The notes below the pieces were generated by a model, which made no database searches, was not told where the DNA came from, and worked only from the letters and a program-made list of their open reading frames with translations. Made by a program: the position numbers and the translations under genes. Shown here piece by piece: positions 8,706 to 18,606 of a stretch of DNA of 61,968 nt. Location: positions 1 through 61,968 of the forward strand of contig CALMEE010000085.1 of NCBI GenBank assembly GCA_937862885.1. The letters are read 5' to 3'. How positions within the stretch are numbered: the first letter of the stretch is position 1; each line of letters starts with the position of its first letter. Source of the DNA: an uncultured Planctomycetaceae bacterium (GTDB taxonomy: Bacteria; Planctomycetota; Planctomycetia; Pirellulales; Pirellulaceae).

Positions 8706-10685
8706 CTAGTCAAAAACCTTATCCCCCTTCCAACGCACAAAACCTTCAATCGCTTGATATTCCGCCAAACCTAGTTCGTCATAGAGGCGGGCGGTCATGG
8801 CGTTCCGGTCTTCCGCCCTTTGCCAAAACTCTCGCTGATCGTGCCCGGGATAAAGGGCTCGATCTTTTTGCGATTGATGTTTAAAGATGGCGGCGCGTTT
8901 CAACAACACTTCATTCGGGCTCAGGGGAACTGCCATTTCAATTTCGTGCGGGTCCCACTCTTGCCATGCGCCGCGGTACAACCACACGACGCAGTTCTTG
9001 TACCACTCATCCTGTTCAACGCGACGACAGGCTTGGATAATGGCGCTCAAGCAAACTCGGTGAGTACCATGCGGATCACGCAAATCTCCGGCAGCGTAAA
9101 TTTGATGCGGTTGAATGCGGCGCAGCAGGTCAACCGTCATTTGCACGTCTTCTTCACCCAGCGGCTTCTTTTTGACTTTCCCCGTCTCATAAAAGGGGAG
9201 ATCCATGAAGTGCAGACGACTCTCGGGAATACGGCACAAACGGGCGGCCGCACGCGCTTCGCCTCGCCTGATCATCCCTTTGATTGTTTGCACTTCTGGA
9301 CTATCCACTTCGCCGGCCTGCTTATTTTTCAAGAATTTTTCGATATGTTCTTCCATCTGCTGGGTGCGCTCCATATCGATCTTCATTTCCTTGTTGAAAT
9401 CGGCGACGAATTCGCAAAAGCGAATGGCATCGTCGTCGAACACAGCGATGTTACCCGAAGTTTGATACGCGACATGCACTTCGTGCCCCTGATCGACGAG
9501 CCGAATCAGAGTCCCACCCATGGAAATTACATCATCATCCGGATGCGGTGAAAAAGCCAAAATTCGCTTGGGGAAAATGTCATCGTGCGGTCGCGAAACG
9601 TCGCCAGGGCGCTTCAGTCCACTGGGCTTACCGCCGGGCCATCCGGTGATCGTTGTTTGCAGATAGCGAAATACGCCAATGTTAATGTCATAGGCCGAGC
9701 CACTCTCGGCTAATAAATCTTGCAGCCCGTGCTCATTGTAGTCTTCATCCAACAACTTCAAGATTGGCTTTCTAGTCAGCTGCGACAACCAGATCACAGC
9801 CTTGCGTGTCAAATAGCTATCCCAGTCGATGGGACCTAACAACCAGGGGCATTGATGTCTGGTCAGCAAGTCTCCCGCTGCTTTGTCCATGAGGAATTTG
9901 GCATTGGGATGCTCCTGCAGAAAGCTGGCCGAAACACTCGAAGTTATCTCCCCCTCAACCGCCTGTTTGACAATCTGCGCCTTGTGTTCACCCAAGGCAA
10001 TAATCAAAATCTCGTGCGCTTCCAAGATTGTGCCGACACCCATTGTGATGGCCCGCCGCGGCACATTCTCTTCTCCAAAAAAGTCGGCTGCTGCATCCTT
10101 ACGGGTAACCTTGTCCAGCGTAATCAAGCGGGTCACACTTGATTTGCTGGAACCCGGCTCATTGAAACCAATGTGTCCCGTACGTCCTATGCCCAGTAAC
10201 TGGATGTCAATTCCACCGGCCAATTTGATTTTTCGTTCATACTCCGTGCAGTAATCTTGCACCTCTTTCAAACCAATCGTGCCGTCGGGAATGTGTACAT
10301 TCTCTCGTGGAATATCAATGTGATCAAACAAATGCTCGTCCATGAATCGCACGTAGCTCTGCAATTCTTGGGGTCGCATCGGATAATACTCGTCTAGATT
10401 AAATGTGACAACGTTAGCAAAGGACAAGCCTTCTTCTCGGTGCATGCGTACAAGTTGGTCATAGACTCCAACCGGTGAACTCCCTGTTGCCAAGCCCAGT
10501 ATGCATTTCTTGTTTGATTGGGCCTTAGCTCGAATCGCGTTGGCAATGTGTTCGGCGACCGCCAGCGACAAGTCTCGCGCGTGCTCAAACACTTGACAGT
10601 CAATCTTTTCGAATGCATTTCGTGTAACGCGAATCGAAACTTGGCTATTATCCGTGGATGTAACGTCCGTCACGGTCGCAGCCAT
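8706..10685 (-). CDS. nagB: Fused glucosamine-6-phosphate deaminase-like / PIG-L (LmbE) deacetylase protein
   Basis: The start at 10685 follows a strong GGAGG six bases away, giving 659 residues; a longer frame to 10751 lacks such a site. Residues 20-290 are a NagB-type sugar isomerase domain with ATGSSPVG, FNLDEY (D98, the usual proton acceptor) and GIGRTGHIGFNEPGSS (H171, E176). The Asp of NDGH in classical NagB is Thr169 here. Residues 373-620 form a PIG-L/LmbE zinc deacetylase domain with SPHPDDDV (H381, D383, D384). Classical NagB is about 260 residues. Long NagB-LmbE fusions are known in Bacteroidetes and planctomycetes, but their substrate is unclear. A plausible activity is N-deacetylation followed by deamination/isomerisation of an amino sugar. 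It lies 135 bases downstream of the aconitase gene on the same strand. Confidence 0.85.
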   Translation of the reverse strand: MAATVTDVTSTDNSQVSIRVTRNAFEKIDCQVFEHARDLSLAVAEHIANAIRAKAQSNKKCILGLATGSSPVGVYDQLVRMHREEGLSFANVVTFNLDEYYPMRPQELQSYVRFMDEHLFDHIDIPRENVHIPDGTIGLKEVQDYCTEYERKIKLAGGIDIQLLGIGRTGHIGFNEPGSSKSSVTRLITLDKVTRKDAAADFFGEENVPRRAITMGVGTILEAHEILIIALGEHKAQIVKQAVEGEITSSVSASFLQEHPNAKFLMDKAAGDLLTRHQCPWLLGPIDWDSYLTRKAVIWLSQLTRKPILKLLDEDYNEHGLQDLLAESGSAYDINIGVFRYLQTTITGWPGGKPSGLKRPGDVSRPHDDIFPKRILAFSPHPDDDVISMGGTLIRLVDQGHEVHVAYQTSGNIAVFDDDAIRFCEFVADFNKEMKIDMERTQQMEEHIEKFLKNKQAGEVDSPEVQTIKGMIRRGEARAAARLCRIPESRLHFMDLPFYETGKVKKKPLGEEDVQMTVDLLRRIQPHQIYAAGDLRDPHGTHRVCLSAIIQACRRVEQDEWYKNCVVWLYRGAWQEWDPHEIEMAVPLSPNEVLLKRAAIFKHQSQKDRALYPGHDQREFWQRAEDRNAMTARLYDELGLAEYQAIEGFVRWKGDKVFD

Positions 10686-10820
10686 TTTGTTCCTCCACTT
10701 GGTTCTATCGTATTCAAAGCAACTAGACCAACTAGTCTCTTTGTTCATCAACTAAATCCGCTCTAGGTAGCCCGCGGATATCCGAACACTCCGTTCGAAA
10801 ATCATGCTTGAGTAATCCGA

Positions 10821-13538
10821 TTATGGTGAAAGCAATTCTCGGACAACCGTTTGCAAGATGCCACCGTTTTTGTAGTAATCAATTTCTACTGGTGTATCGA
10901 TGCGCACGTCTGTTTCGAATCGCAGGCTGGTCCCATCTTCCCGCTGGGCAACAACCGTTAGCGATGAGCGTGGCTGTAAGCTATCATCGAGCCCTTCGAT
11001 CTCGAATATTTCTCGACCAGTGATTCCCAATGATTGCCAGGTCTGTCCTGGTTTAAACTGTAGCGGCAAGATACCCATGCCAACCAAATTGCTGCGGTGA
11101 ATTCTCTCGTAGCTGGCGGCAATCACGCATCGCACGCCGAGCAACAAAGTCCCTTTAGCCGCCCAATCGCGACTGCTTCCCGTGCCATACTCGCTACCCG
11201 CGATTACCAGCAGCGGCGTTCCCCGCGTTTTGTACGTTTCGGCGGCATCAAAAATCGTCATGATTTCATCTTCAGGAAGCAGCGTCGTCCACCCCCCCTC
11301 CGTTCCCGGCGCGAGTTGATTGCGAATCCGAATATTCGCGAACGTTCCACGATGCATCACCCGGTCATTGCCCCGTCGTGATCCATAACTGTTAAAATCG
11401 TGTGGAGCCACTCCCCGTTCCTGGAGGTACTTGCCGGCTGGACTGGTTTTGGCAATCGAACCTGCGGGGGAGATATGGTCTGTGGTGACGCTATCGCCCA
11501 GCAACGCTAGACAACGTGCCCCTCCAATCGTTTGGATCGGCGAAGTCTCGCGAGTCATCCCCGACATGAACGGAGGCTGTTGGATATAAGTACTCTCCTC
11601 ATCCCACTGATACATGTCCCCAGCAGCGACCGCGATGTTGTTCCAACTCTCGTTCGACGTGAATGCTCCGGCATACTGACTGCGAAACATCTCGGCATCA
11701 ATCGAGTCGGCGACAACTTGGTTAATTTGTTCCTGAGTGGGCCACACATCACGCAAGTATACAGGTTGGCCCGCATGATCTTCACCCAGTGGCTCGTTTA
11801 ACAAATCGATATCGGTCGTTCCAGCTAACGCATACGCGACAACCAGCGGCGGACTTGCTAAATAATTCGCTTTGGTCAGCGGATTAATTCGTCCTTCGAA
11901 GTTGCGATTGCCGCTCAGCACTGCCGCAGCAACTAAATCACCGGCAGTAATCGCCTGGGCTACGGGTTCAGGTAAGGGCCCACTGTTGCCAATGCAGGTC
12001 GTGCATCCGTAGCCGACGGTATTGAATCCCAAGGTTTCCAGCGCCTGACTGAGCCCAGCCTTATTGAGGTACTCTGTAACCACACGGGAACCCGGTGCTA
12101 AGCTTGTTTTGACGTACTTTGGAACTCGCAGCCCGCGCGCGACAGCATTTTTTGCCAACAAGCCTGCAGCAACCATCACCGACGGGTTACTTGTGTTCGT
12201 GCAACTCGTGATGGCCGCAATCACGACCGAGCCATGCCCTATCGACATCGAATGTCCATTATCATTCACCGTGGCGGTGCGACCCAAATCTTCCTTGTTC
12301 AAGGCATAGCCCCGCTCGGCAAGCGGCGCGCTAAGTGCGCGGCGAAAATCAGTCTGCATGTGCGATAAGGCGACTCGATCTTGTGGGCGCTTGGGTCCGG
12401 CCAACGATGGCTCGATACTTCGCATATCGAGGGATAACGTGCTGCTGAAGTTGGGGACCGGTGTTGCATCCGTTCGAAAAAGTAATTGCTCCTTCGTGTA
12501 GCGTTCAACCAACTCGATTTCTTCCTGGGTACGCCCCGTGATTCGCAAATAGCGAAGCGTTTCCTCATCAATCGGAAAGAAGCCCATGGTCGCGCCATAC
12601 TCGGGGGCCATGTTCGCGATCGTCGCTCGATCAGCTAAAGACATGTTGGACACGCCTGATCCATAGAATTCGACAAACTTGCCAACCACGCCTTTGGCTC
12701 GCAACATCTGCGTCACCGTGAGCACCAAGTCAGTCGCGGTCGTCCCAGGAGCTAGCCGCCCCGTCAATTCAAATCCGACCACCTCAGGCATGAGCATGTA
12801 CATAGGTTGCCCCAACATAGCTGCCTCAGCCTCAATCCCACCAACCCCCCAGCCTAAAACACCGAGACCATTGATCATGGTTGTATGGCTATCGGTTCCT
12901 ACCAAGGTGTCGGGTACTGCCACGAGCCCCGCGGCATCTTCGCGCAAAAAGACACACTTGGCTAGAAATTCCAAGTTGACCTGATGAACAATGCCAACGT
13001 TCGGCGGTACAACACGAAAATTGTCGAAGGCTTGCTGACCCCATCTCAAAAATTCGTAACGCTCGCGGTTGCGATCAAACTCGATCTCCACATTCCGCTG
13101 CAACGCAAATGATGTTCCATACTCGTCGACCTGGACACTGTGGTCAATCACCAAGTCAACTGGAATCAACGGATTGATCTTTTTGGGATCGCCTCCCAAG
13201 CGGCTCATGGCAGTCCGCATGGCAGCCAAGTCAACGATAGCGGGAACTCCAGTAAAATCTTGTAAGACAACTCGGGCGGGCTTGAATGGAATCTCGATTG
13301 GCAGCACATTGCTGCCATCCCAATTCCCCATGTTGTGCACATCATCATCAGTCACCACCCGCCCGTCGCAATTTCGTAGCACCGACTCCAGCAAAATCCG
13401 TATCGAAAACGGCAAATGCTCAATTGTCGAAATGCCAGCATCTTGCAACCGCGTAAGCCGGTAAATCCCGACTTCTTTTGAATTGACGCGAATCACGTCT
13501 CGTGCACCGAAGGGATCAGTGATTTTGGGTAAACCCAT
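10821..13538 (-). CDS. acnA: Aconitate hydratase (AcnA type)
   Basis: A 905-residue protein of the usual AcnA length, converting citrate to isocitrate in the TCA cycle in the cytoplasm. The 4Fe-4S ligands are visible in [14 protein letters not shown] and [12 protein letters not shown]. Other landmarks are [18 protein letters not shown] and, in the swivel domain, [16 protein letters not shown]. The start has an AAGGA site in a good position. AcnA-type enzymes can also act as iron-responsive RNA-binding proteins in some bacteria, but nothing here tests that. The divergent neighbour is a thioredoxin-like lipoprotein. Confidence 0.97.
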   Translation of the reverse strand: MGLPKITDPFGARDVIRVNSKEVGIYRLTRLQDAGISTIEHLPFSIRILLESVLRNCDGRVVTDDDVHNMGNWDGSNVLPIEIPFKPARVVLQDFTGVPAIVDLAAMRTAMSRLGGDPKKINPLIPVDLVIDHSVQVDEYGTSFALQRNVEIEFDRNRERYEFLRWGQQAFDNFRVVPPNVGIVHQVNLEFLAKCVFLREDAAGLVAVPDTLVGTDSHTTMINGLGVLGWGVGGIEAEAAMLGQPMYMLMPEVVGFELTGRLAPGTTATDLVLTVTQMLRAKGVVGKFVEFYGSGVSNMSLADRATIANMAPEYGATMGFFPIDEETLRYLRITGRTQEEIELVERYTKEQLLFRTDATPVPNFSSTLSLDMRSIEPSLAGPKRPQDRVALSHMQTDFRRALSAPLAERGYALNKEDLGRTATVNDNGHSMSIGHGSVVIAAITSCTNTSNPSVMVAAGLLAKNAVARGLRVPKYVKTSLAPGSRVVTEYLNKAGLSQALETLGFNTVGYGCTTCIGNSGPLPEPVAQAITAGDLVAAAVLSGNRNFEGRINPLTKANYLASPPLVVAYALAGTTDIDLLNEPLGEDHAGQPVYLRDVWPTQEQINQVVADSIDAEMFRSQYAGAFTSNESWNNIAVAAGDMYQWDEESTYIQQPPFMSGMTRETSPIQTIGGARCLALLGDSVTTDHISPAGSIAKTSPAGKYLQERGVAPHDFNSYGSRRGNDRVMHRGTFANIRIRNQLAPGTEGGWTTLLPEDEIMTIFDAAETYKTRGTPLLVIAGSEYGTGSSRDWAAKGTLLLGVRCVIAASYERIHRSNLVGMGILPLQFKPGQTWQSLGITGREIFEIEGLDDSLQPRSSLTVVAQREDGTSLRFETDVRIDTPVEIDYYKNGGILQTVVRELLSP

Positions 13539-13920
13539 AAAATTGTCCTTTTACTGGCAATTAAATTCCTGTATGAAACGATCTCGCCGACGGTTGTTCC
13601 CTTTGGTTTTGCAGTTAACCAATAGAAAATATGGCCCGCAAAAATCAGTTCAATGACGTGCATCAGCGGGAAAACGGCAATTATTGCGGATCGCAAGACA
13701 GTATTGAACAAAAACAGTTTTTTTTCAATCGGATATGTTTGTTTTGCCGGAATCCAGGCACTGGGAACGTATTCGTTCAACGACGAAAGCCATTCTAGTG
13801 AAACTCCAACTCCGTTTAGCCAAGCCAACGATTCCGCGAGGCAAATATACAACACGAACTGGTTCAGGTGACAAACACCCCCGTGCGTGGACGACTGGGA
13901 ACGTCCGCCCAAATGATTCC
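13539..13920. other. Divergent intergenic region acnA / thioredoxin-like gene
   Basis: A 382-base region that should hold the promoters of both genes. The overlapping open frames on either strand have no ribosome site and are judged non-coding. No hairpin was seen. Confidence 0.4.
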
Positions 13921-14400
13921 ATGGCCTTGTTGTGCCATTGGTTGATCACTGCGGCAAGTTTATGCATCATTTGCTTCAATCTTGGCTGCGAGTCAATTCG
14001 AGGAAGAGTAGGTTCATTATTCGACTCTTCTCGCGACATGGCACGGGTCTCTAATTCGCATGGTGCCAACTCGCTGCCAGTCGGTAATCCCAGCATAGCG
14101 AACTTCAATGGAACGCAATACGCTGAGCTGATCGCGTTAAGTGACAAACCGGTGATCGTCGATTTTTGGTCTCCGACTTGCCCGCCGTGCCGTCAGCTAA
14201 AGCCAATTTTAGAACAACTTGAAGAGGATGGGCAAATCAACTTGATACTCATTAACACGCAGCATGAACCGGAACTTACTAAGCGATTCGGCGTGCGCAG
14301 TATTCCTCATCTGGTATTTGTTCATGGGGGAGAAATCACAGCAACCCGCAATGGATTTCATACCCGTCAGCAATTGGAATCGATTCTCGCGGAACATTGA
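13921..14400 (+). CDS. Thioredoxin-like protein, probably membrane-attached
   Basis: I start at 13921 (MALLCHW, 159 residues) because it gives a clean hydrophobic leader ending NLGC at C23, a lipoprotein-like site with a poor -3 residue. The frame stays open upstream to 13735 but has no leader-like sequence there. Residues 55-159 are a thioredoxin fold: VIVDFWSPTCPPCRQLKP with redox cysteines C87 and C90 (CPPC instead of the usual CGPC), LILINTQHEPELTKRFGVRS, and the cis-proline in SIPHLVF. CPPC gives a different redox potential from classical thioredoxin. The likely role is thiol reduction or exchange outside the cytoplasm, with partner unknown. Confidence 0.8.
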   Translation: MALLCHWLITAASLCIICFNLGCESIRGRVGSLFDSSRDMARVSNSHGANSLPVGNPSIANFNGTQYAELIALSDKPVIVDFWSPTCPPCRQLKPILEQLEEDGQINLILINTQHEPELTKRFGVRSIPHLVFVHGGEITATRNGFHTRQQLESILAEH

Positions 14401-14504
14401 AAAGCCAGCCTTGGAGGGTCAGGTTGCTGGCCTTGCAAACTCAACAACGTTCAAGTTGCGATAACTGGATCCGATTCAACTTCCAGCGAATTAAATACTT
14501 GGAA

Positions 14505-14544
14505 TCGAAAGAAAAACGCTGCAAAAATAAATAATGCAGCGTTT
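14505..14544 (-). terminator. Rho-independent terminator of the BBP7-like gene
   Basis: A perfect 10-base inverted repeat (aaacgctgca at 14514-14523, tgcagcgttt at 14535-14544) with an 11-base loop. Read on the minus strand, the stem is followed by a T-rich run. This places it about 65 bases after the stop of the minus-strand barrel gene. The thioredoxin gene ends convergently at 14400, and a shorter U tract makes the hairpin less suited to that direction. Confidence 0.75.
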
Positions 14545-14608
14545 CGTCGATTCAATGAGTTTGTTTGATTTCGCTTCGCATGAATTGCGCTGCGACAGTT
14601 AAACTTGC

Positions 14609-16156
14609 TTAGAAGCAAAAATCTAAACCTGCATAGGCACCATGGAGGAACAAGTTTCCAACTGAATTGATCCGGCATACTTCGCAGGTGTCAACAAAGT
14701 TTCGCGGAATCTGATTGGGAGCAAGTGCTACGCCCGAGATTCCAATAATTCGGTAACCGACATTCAGGCGGCACCGTTGCGAAACCTGTAGCAACAGACC
14801 TAGGTCTAACTCACCGATGAATGCCAACCGGTCATCGCGGACGGCGACGTTATGGTATTCACCAGGCGAAACAACTGCATAGTTGTACGCTTGATCGTAG
14901 ATCGATTGACGATGGTAAATCCGGTTATTGAAAACGCCGAATTTCGGCCCCATGACGAGGCGCAATCGATCACTGATGCAATGTTCTGTGCGTGACCCCA
15001 ACTGGAAACCAGTCAAACTATTCCGAACGTCAATGTCGTAATTGAGTTGAGTCGGAAATGGTGGCATTCCAAAGGCCGCGTAACGGAAGAACTCATCGAA
15101 CCTCAGATAACGGAAGCCCGCCAAAAGTTCAACGTTGGTGCTCCTGCAGAATAGGCCAGTGAAACATCCCGCGTTACGCAAGAAGTTGAATTCAACGTTG
15201 TGAAATTCACTGTCGCGATAGATTCGATGGCTGTCGGCATTGTCATAGATTTCTCGAACATCATACGCGCCCAACGTCAATCCATCGATACTCCGCAGGT
15301 AAGTTTCGGGCATTCCGCCAATACTCACATCCGCACGGTTGCTGAAGAGGCCCCAATAGCGCCCCTCGAATCCCCAACAATTTGCTGTGCGAATCCCAAA
15401 TACTCCTTCGACTCCTGGCAGAATACTGTGATCAGCGTCCGTAGACACGATTCGCTGGTACGCGTTTCGACTGAGCGGAATTCGGTTTTCATAACTGCGG
15501 AAAAAGAACAAGCTGTTCACACCGACTAACCAATTGGCCCTGCGCGGAGCGGCAATCTCACAACCAAATGAAGATCCGCAATCTCCGGTGTCATAATATC
15601 CCGTATATGCCGGCACGGAATAGTTTGCCGCGCCACCGCAGTTCGGCGCGACGACGCTTTGATAAACGTTTCCTTGTCCGTAGCCATAATCGCCATGAAG
15701 CTGGTATCCAGGTACGGGTGCATGCCGATATCCGGCGTTCGGTGCACAACCTCCATCATGGTTCGGTCCCACAGCATAACCAGGCATGGGAGCCGGTCCC
15801 GGCCCATAACCAGGCCCATAGCCTGCTGGATGGAACTGACCGGGTGCAGGTGGATATTGCGCATAGCCGGGCGCTACGCCATAACCTGGTCCGCTCGGAA
15901 AGGGTTGATAAGGTTGAGCAACTCCAACGTTGCTTGGCGTTCCGCTATTGGGTGCGTAGGCAGGAGCAACTTCTTGGTCCTGTCTGTAACCAGCTGGATG
16001 CGCGGGCACGCCCTGCTGGTTGCCATGATAGGCCGGACCAGCAGACGGGTAGTTTGGCAATAGCGATTGGTAGGTTTGGCCGTATTGGCCGAATACGGCT
16101 GGTGAGGCCGTGAGGCATGCAACCATCGCAATACCTCTAAAAAGCGTCTGTTTCAT
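14609..16156 (-). CDS. BBP7-like outer-membrane beta-barrel protein
   Basis: A 515-residue protein with a clear signal peptide (MKQTLFRGIAMVACLTASPAVFG). A low-complexity Pro/Gly/Tyr-rich region occupies about residues 25-190, with many short units such as GYGPGPAPMPGY, and then a beta-barrel domain. The chain ends in phenylalanine (AGLDFCF), as many outer-membrane barrels do. Segments such as NVELLAGFRYLRFDEFFRY and RCRLNVGYRIIGISGV are typical of the planctomycete BBP7 family. AAGGAG lies upstream of the start. It probably spans or decorates the outer membrane; whether it is a pore is not known. Expression is likely high given the strong start and terminator, but this is inference. Confidence 0.85.
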   Translation of the reverse strand: MKQTLFRGIAMVACLTASPAVFGQYGQTYQSLLPNYPSAGPAYHGNQQGVPAHPAGYRQDQEVAPAYAPNSGTPSNVGVAQPYQPFPSGPGYGVAPGYAQYPPAPGQFHPAGYGPGYGPGPAPMPGYAVGPNHDGGCAPNAGYRHAPVPGYQLHGDYGYGQGNVYQSVVAPNCGGAANYSVPAYTGYYDTGDCGSSFGCEIAAPRRANWLVGVNSLFFFRSYENRIPLSRNAYQRIVSTDADHSILPGVEGVFGIRTANCWGFEGRYWGLFSNRADVSIGGMPETYLRSIDGLTLGAYDVREIYDNADSHRIYRDSEFHNVEFNFLRNAGCFTGLFCRSTNVELLAGFRYLRFDEFFRYAAFGMPPFPTQLNYDIDVRNSLTGFQLGSRTEHCISDRLRLVMGPKFGVFNNRIYHRQSIYDQAYNYAVVSPGEYHNVAVRDDRLAFIGELDLGLLLQVSQRCRLNVGYRIIGISGVALAPNQIPRNFVDTCEVCRINSVGNLFLHGAYAGLDFCF

Positions 16157-16739
16157 TGATTCGACTCCTTCGACGGATTTTTAAGTACCACGAAATAATG
16201 TGGCCAAAATCTTGTTTCCTGCGATTCCATTCGCAATTTGAATCCGAAAGTACAGATTAATTCAGCAAGAACGGCTTGAAGTACTTCTGCTAAGGAAATC
16301 GGAAATGCCGGTCATGTCCAACAAGACGATTCCAACTCAATTGTGGAAAAGTCAGAATGTACGAATGCGTAACCTATACTCTTGATAAATCGTGATTTGC
16401 CGATCTTTTGAGCACATGGTGCATTACTGTTTCGACCGCCATTTGCCGCCCAGCAGGCATAGACGCTTCAACCAGAACATCCGGTAAATCTTGCCTCAAT
16501 CTCAGCTGCGGTTAGTTATGGATATTGAGCTGACAGGAAAGAATCTTCTCAAGAGATTGGCGAAATCACCCACGTATCGCCCATCCAATCTTGAACCCAC
16601 TCTCGCGCCACGCATTCTTCGCCTTGTCCATGTTTTTCAGGCGACTTATAGTAAACATTATCGAAAACCCAAAAAGCGGCGGCGTTGTTAAGATTGCCAT
16701 TCAACAGCATTCCGCAAGACAATTCGAAACTTCAATCTC
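16157..16739. other. Divergent intergenic region
   Basis: A 583-base space between the barrel gene and the DUF1080 gene, expected to hold both promoters. A 66-codon open frame at 16491-16691 has no ribosome site or recognisable content. No structured element was seen. Confidence 0.4.
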
Positions 16740-17684
16740 GTGGCCAAGAACTATCCTCTAAACAATACGAATCATCCTATGAATCGAGTTTTTAGCATCA
16801 ACGACAAATCGGCTATCTCCGCGCTCCTGACAATAGCCACGTTGTTGACCAGCTTGCCCCTATGGGTTGAACCAGCCAAACCAATGAGGACTGAACTGTC
16901 GATGCCCCAACTCGTTTCCGAACAACCGTCATCGGATTCGCAACAAGACACAGAGGCATCGGAGAACTGGATAGCGTTGTTCAACGGCAAGGACTTGGAC
17001 GGATGGACGCCTAAGATCGTTGGACAGGAAGTAGGAGATAATTACGCGGAAACATTTCGCGTGGTTGATGGCTTACTTACGGTGAGCTATGAGGATTACG
17101 TCGAGTCTGATTTCGAAACTGGCTTCAAGAAATTTGGGCATCTTTTCTATAAAGACGTTTTCTCGCACTATCGGCTGCGGGTCGAGTATCGCTTTATCGG
17201 TGAACAGTGCAAAAATGGGCCTGGATGGGCTTGGCGCAACAACGGCCTGATGTTGCATGGCCAAACCCCTGATTCTATGGAACTCAACCAGGATTTTCCC
17301 GTCTCGATTGAAGTGCAATTGTTGGGGGGTGATGGCAAAAATAATCGACCCACACTTAACCTTTGCACACCGGGAACCAATGTCGTCTTGGATGGCAAGC
17401 TATTCCTTCCCCATTGCACTAACAGTTCCGCTCCCACTTTCCATGGAGATCAATGGGTCACCGTCGAAGTGGAAGTTCGTGGTAGCGAAGTAATCAAACA
17501 CATCGTCGACGGGAAAGTCGTGTTGGAATACAGCCAACCACAATTCGATGAACGGGATGCCCACGCCCGCCGATTAATTAAGAATGGCGAGTTAATAATT
17601 AGTAAAGGGACGATTTCCATCCAAAGTGAAAGTCACCCAACGCAATTCCGCAAGATCGAACTGCTCGAATTAGCGCGTGAGTAG
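16740..17684 (+). CDS. Secreted DUF1080 (3-keto-disaccharide hydrolase-like) protein
   Basis: A 314-residue protein. A hydrophobic leader lies at about residues 30-45 (ISALLTIATLLTSLPLWVEPA). The DUF1080 concanavalin-like sandwich begins at WIALFNGKDLDGWTPK and continues through FRVVDGLLTVSYEDY, YRLRVEYRF, NNGLMLHGQ, SIEVQLLGG and WVTVEVEVRG. Members of this family act on 3-keto-glycosides, and planctomycetes carry many paralogues, probably for polysaccharide use. The substrate here is unknown. The first codon is GTG at 16740; an ATG at 16779 (MNRVFS) is an equally good start. It stands alone, not in an operon. Confidence 0.85.
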   Translation: MAKNYPLNNTNHPMNRVFSINDKSAISALLTIATLLTSLPLWVEPAKPMRTELSMPQLVSEQPSSDSQQDTEASENWIALFNGKDLDGWTPKIVGQEVGDNYAETFRVVDGLLTVSYEDYVESDFETGFKKFGHLFYKDVFSHYRLRVEYRFIGEQCKNGPGWAWRNNGLMLHGQTPDSMELNQDFPVSIEVQLLGGDGKNNRPTLNLCTPGTNVVLDGKLFLPHCTNSSAPTFHGDQWVTVEVEVRGSEVIKHIVDGKVVLEYSQPQFDERDAHARRLIKNGELIISKGTISIQSESHPTQFRKIELLELARE

Positions 17685-18026
17685 CGAAGTGTGTGAATTC
17701 TCCCCCGGAAGAGACCGAATGAAAAACGCGTTGCCGATTCGGCATTCACATCGGTTGTGGGCGAAGTCAGGGCTTTCTTTCGGAGAATTCATTGGGAACC
17801 CCGTACCCGTTCAACCTCCGGCCAAGGGAAAATCGATCATTGGTGTTAACTTGTTCTGGCCTGAAAATCTAACAGCCAACAAAGGATAAGTTCCTTCGTC
17901 TCGTTAGCAAACCAAACTTGCACTCTTGCCAGATAAGGAGATCATCCGGCTTGAATGAAGGCCTGGGGTCATGTCGGTCCCAGGCCAGTTCGTCTGGCCA
18001 AAGCCATAGTTTGCCAAGCTAGAAAC
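17685..18026. other. Convergent intergenic region with hairpin
   Basis: This lies between the DUF1080 gene and the jelly-roll gene, which converge. A perfect 8-base inverted repeat (ggcctggg at 17960-17967, cccaggcc at 17979-17986) may form a terminator stem, but no T-run follows on either strand. A 70-codon open frame at 17677-17889 is not supported. Confidence 0.45.
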
Positions 18027-18470
18027 TCACGCTCCGGTCGCTTGAATCACGAGTCGGCACGGATGCAGCAGTTGGCTGAAGTCGTCGATGACGATTTCCA
18101 ATAAATTAGTCCGGCGGATCGCATGCCCGATGTCAACCTGAAGTGGACTCCCATGCGACGCAACTTCATGGCAAAGCACGTGTCCGTTCAAACGGATCGT
18201 ATGCAATCGGCAATCGCCATCCCAAGCCAACTTAACCACTGGCTGATCACGACTAGACGTGTGCGGCCAGTTAAACTTACGCCGTAGCGTCAACGACCCA
18301 GCAATCTTGGGACCGATCTCAATAGATGCGCAGAGTTCACAGATCTTGAAAGGTTGGTTGAAAACGAAGCGTCCGTGCTCATGTCCGATCTGATAGTGCC
18401 AGGGGCCGCGCAGAAAAATGCTATGCGAATCTTCGCCCTCGATCTTCTTCATGCTCGGAGAGTTTGCCAT
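18027..18470 (-). CDS. Hypothetical protein resembling a sugar-binding jelly roll
   Basis: A 147-residue protein without signal peptide or membrane segment. Alternating beta strands (GSLTLRRKFNWP, PVVKLAWDGDCRLHTIRLNG, NLLEIVIDDFSQLLHPCRLVI) resemble the galactose-binding-like jelly roll at the N-terminus of family 2 glycoside hydrolases, in particular the strand-turn LNGHVL and the strand ending NLLEIVID. No catalytic part is present. It could be a stand-alone carbohydrate- or protein-binding domain. The fold comes from pattern recognition only. Confidence 0.5.
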   Translation of the reverse strand: MANSPSMKKIEGEDSHSIFLRGPWHYQIGHEHGRFVFNQPFKICELCASIEIGPKIAGSLTLRRKFNWPHTSSRDQPVVKLAWDGDCRLHTIRLNGHVLCHEVASHGSPLQVDIGHAIRRTNLLEIVIDDFSQLLHPCRLVIQATGA

Positions 18471-18606
18471 GCGACCTATGGGTCACGGGTTCGCCATCGA
18501 TTAATTTCCCGTCAAAACACGCAATCGTTCACGCGGATAGGAATGGCTGGCTTCGTCTTGGATTTCCGATGCTCTGTTGAGATGACTTCACGTCATCGAC
18601 GACAAA

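Noticed and set aside
8820..9551. 243-codon plus-strand open frame inside the NagB-PIG-L gene
   Set aside because: It lies antisense to a gene with clear motifs, and its sequence has no recognisable domain or ribosome site.
13493..14147. Minus-strand frames of about 140 codons
   Set aside because: They overlap the 5' end of acnA or the thioredoxin gene antisense and have no recognisable content.
15526..16113. Long open frames on both strands within the BBP7-like gene
   Set aside because: They arise from the repetitive Gly/Pro/Tyr coding sequence and have no signal or domain of their own.
17677..17889. 70-codon plus-strand frame after the DUF1080 gene
   Set aside because: No ribosome site and no domain; it overlaps the DUF1080 stop by a few bases in another frame.
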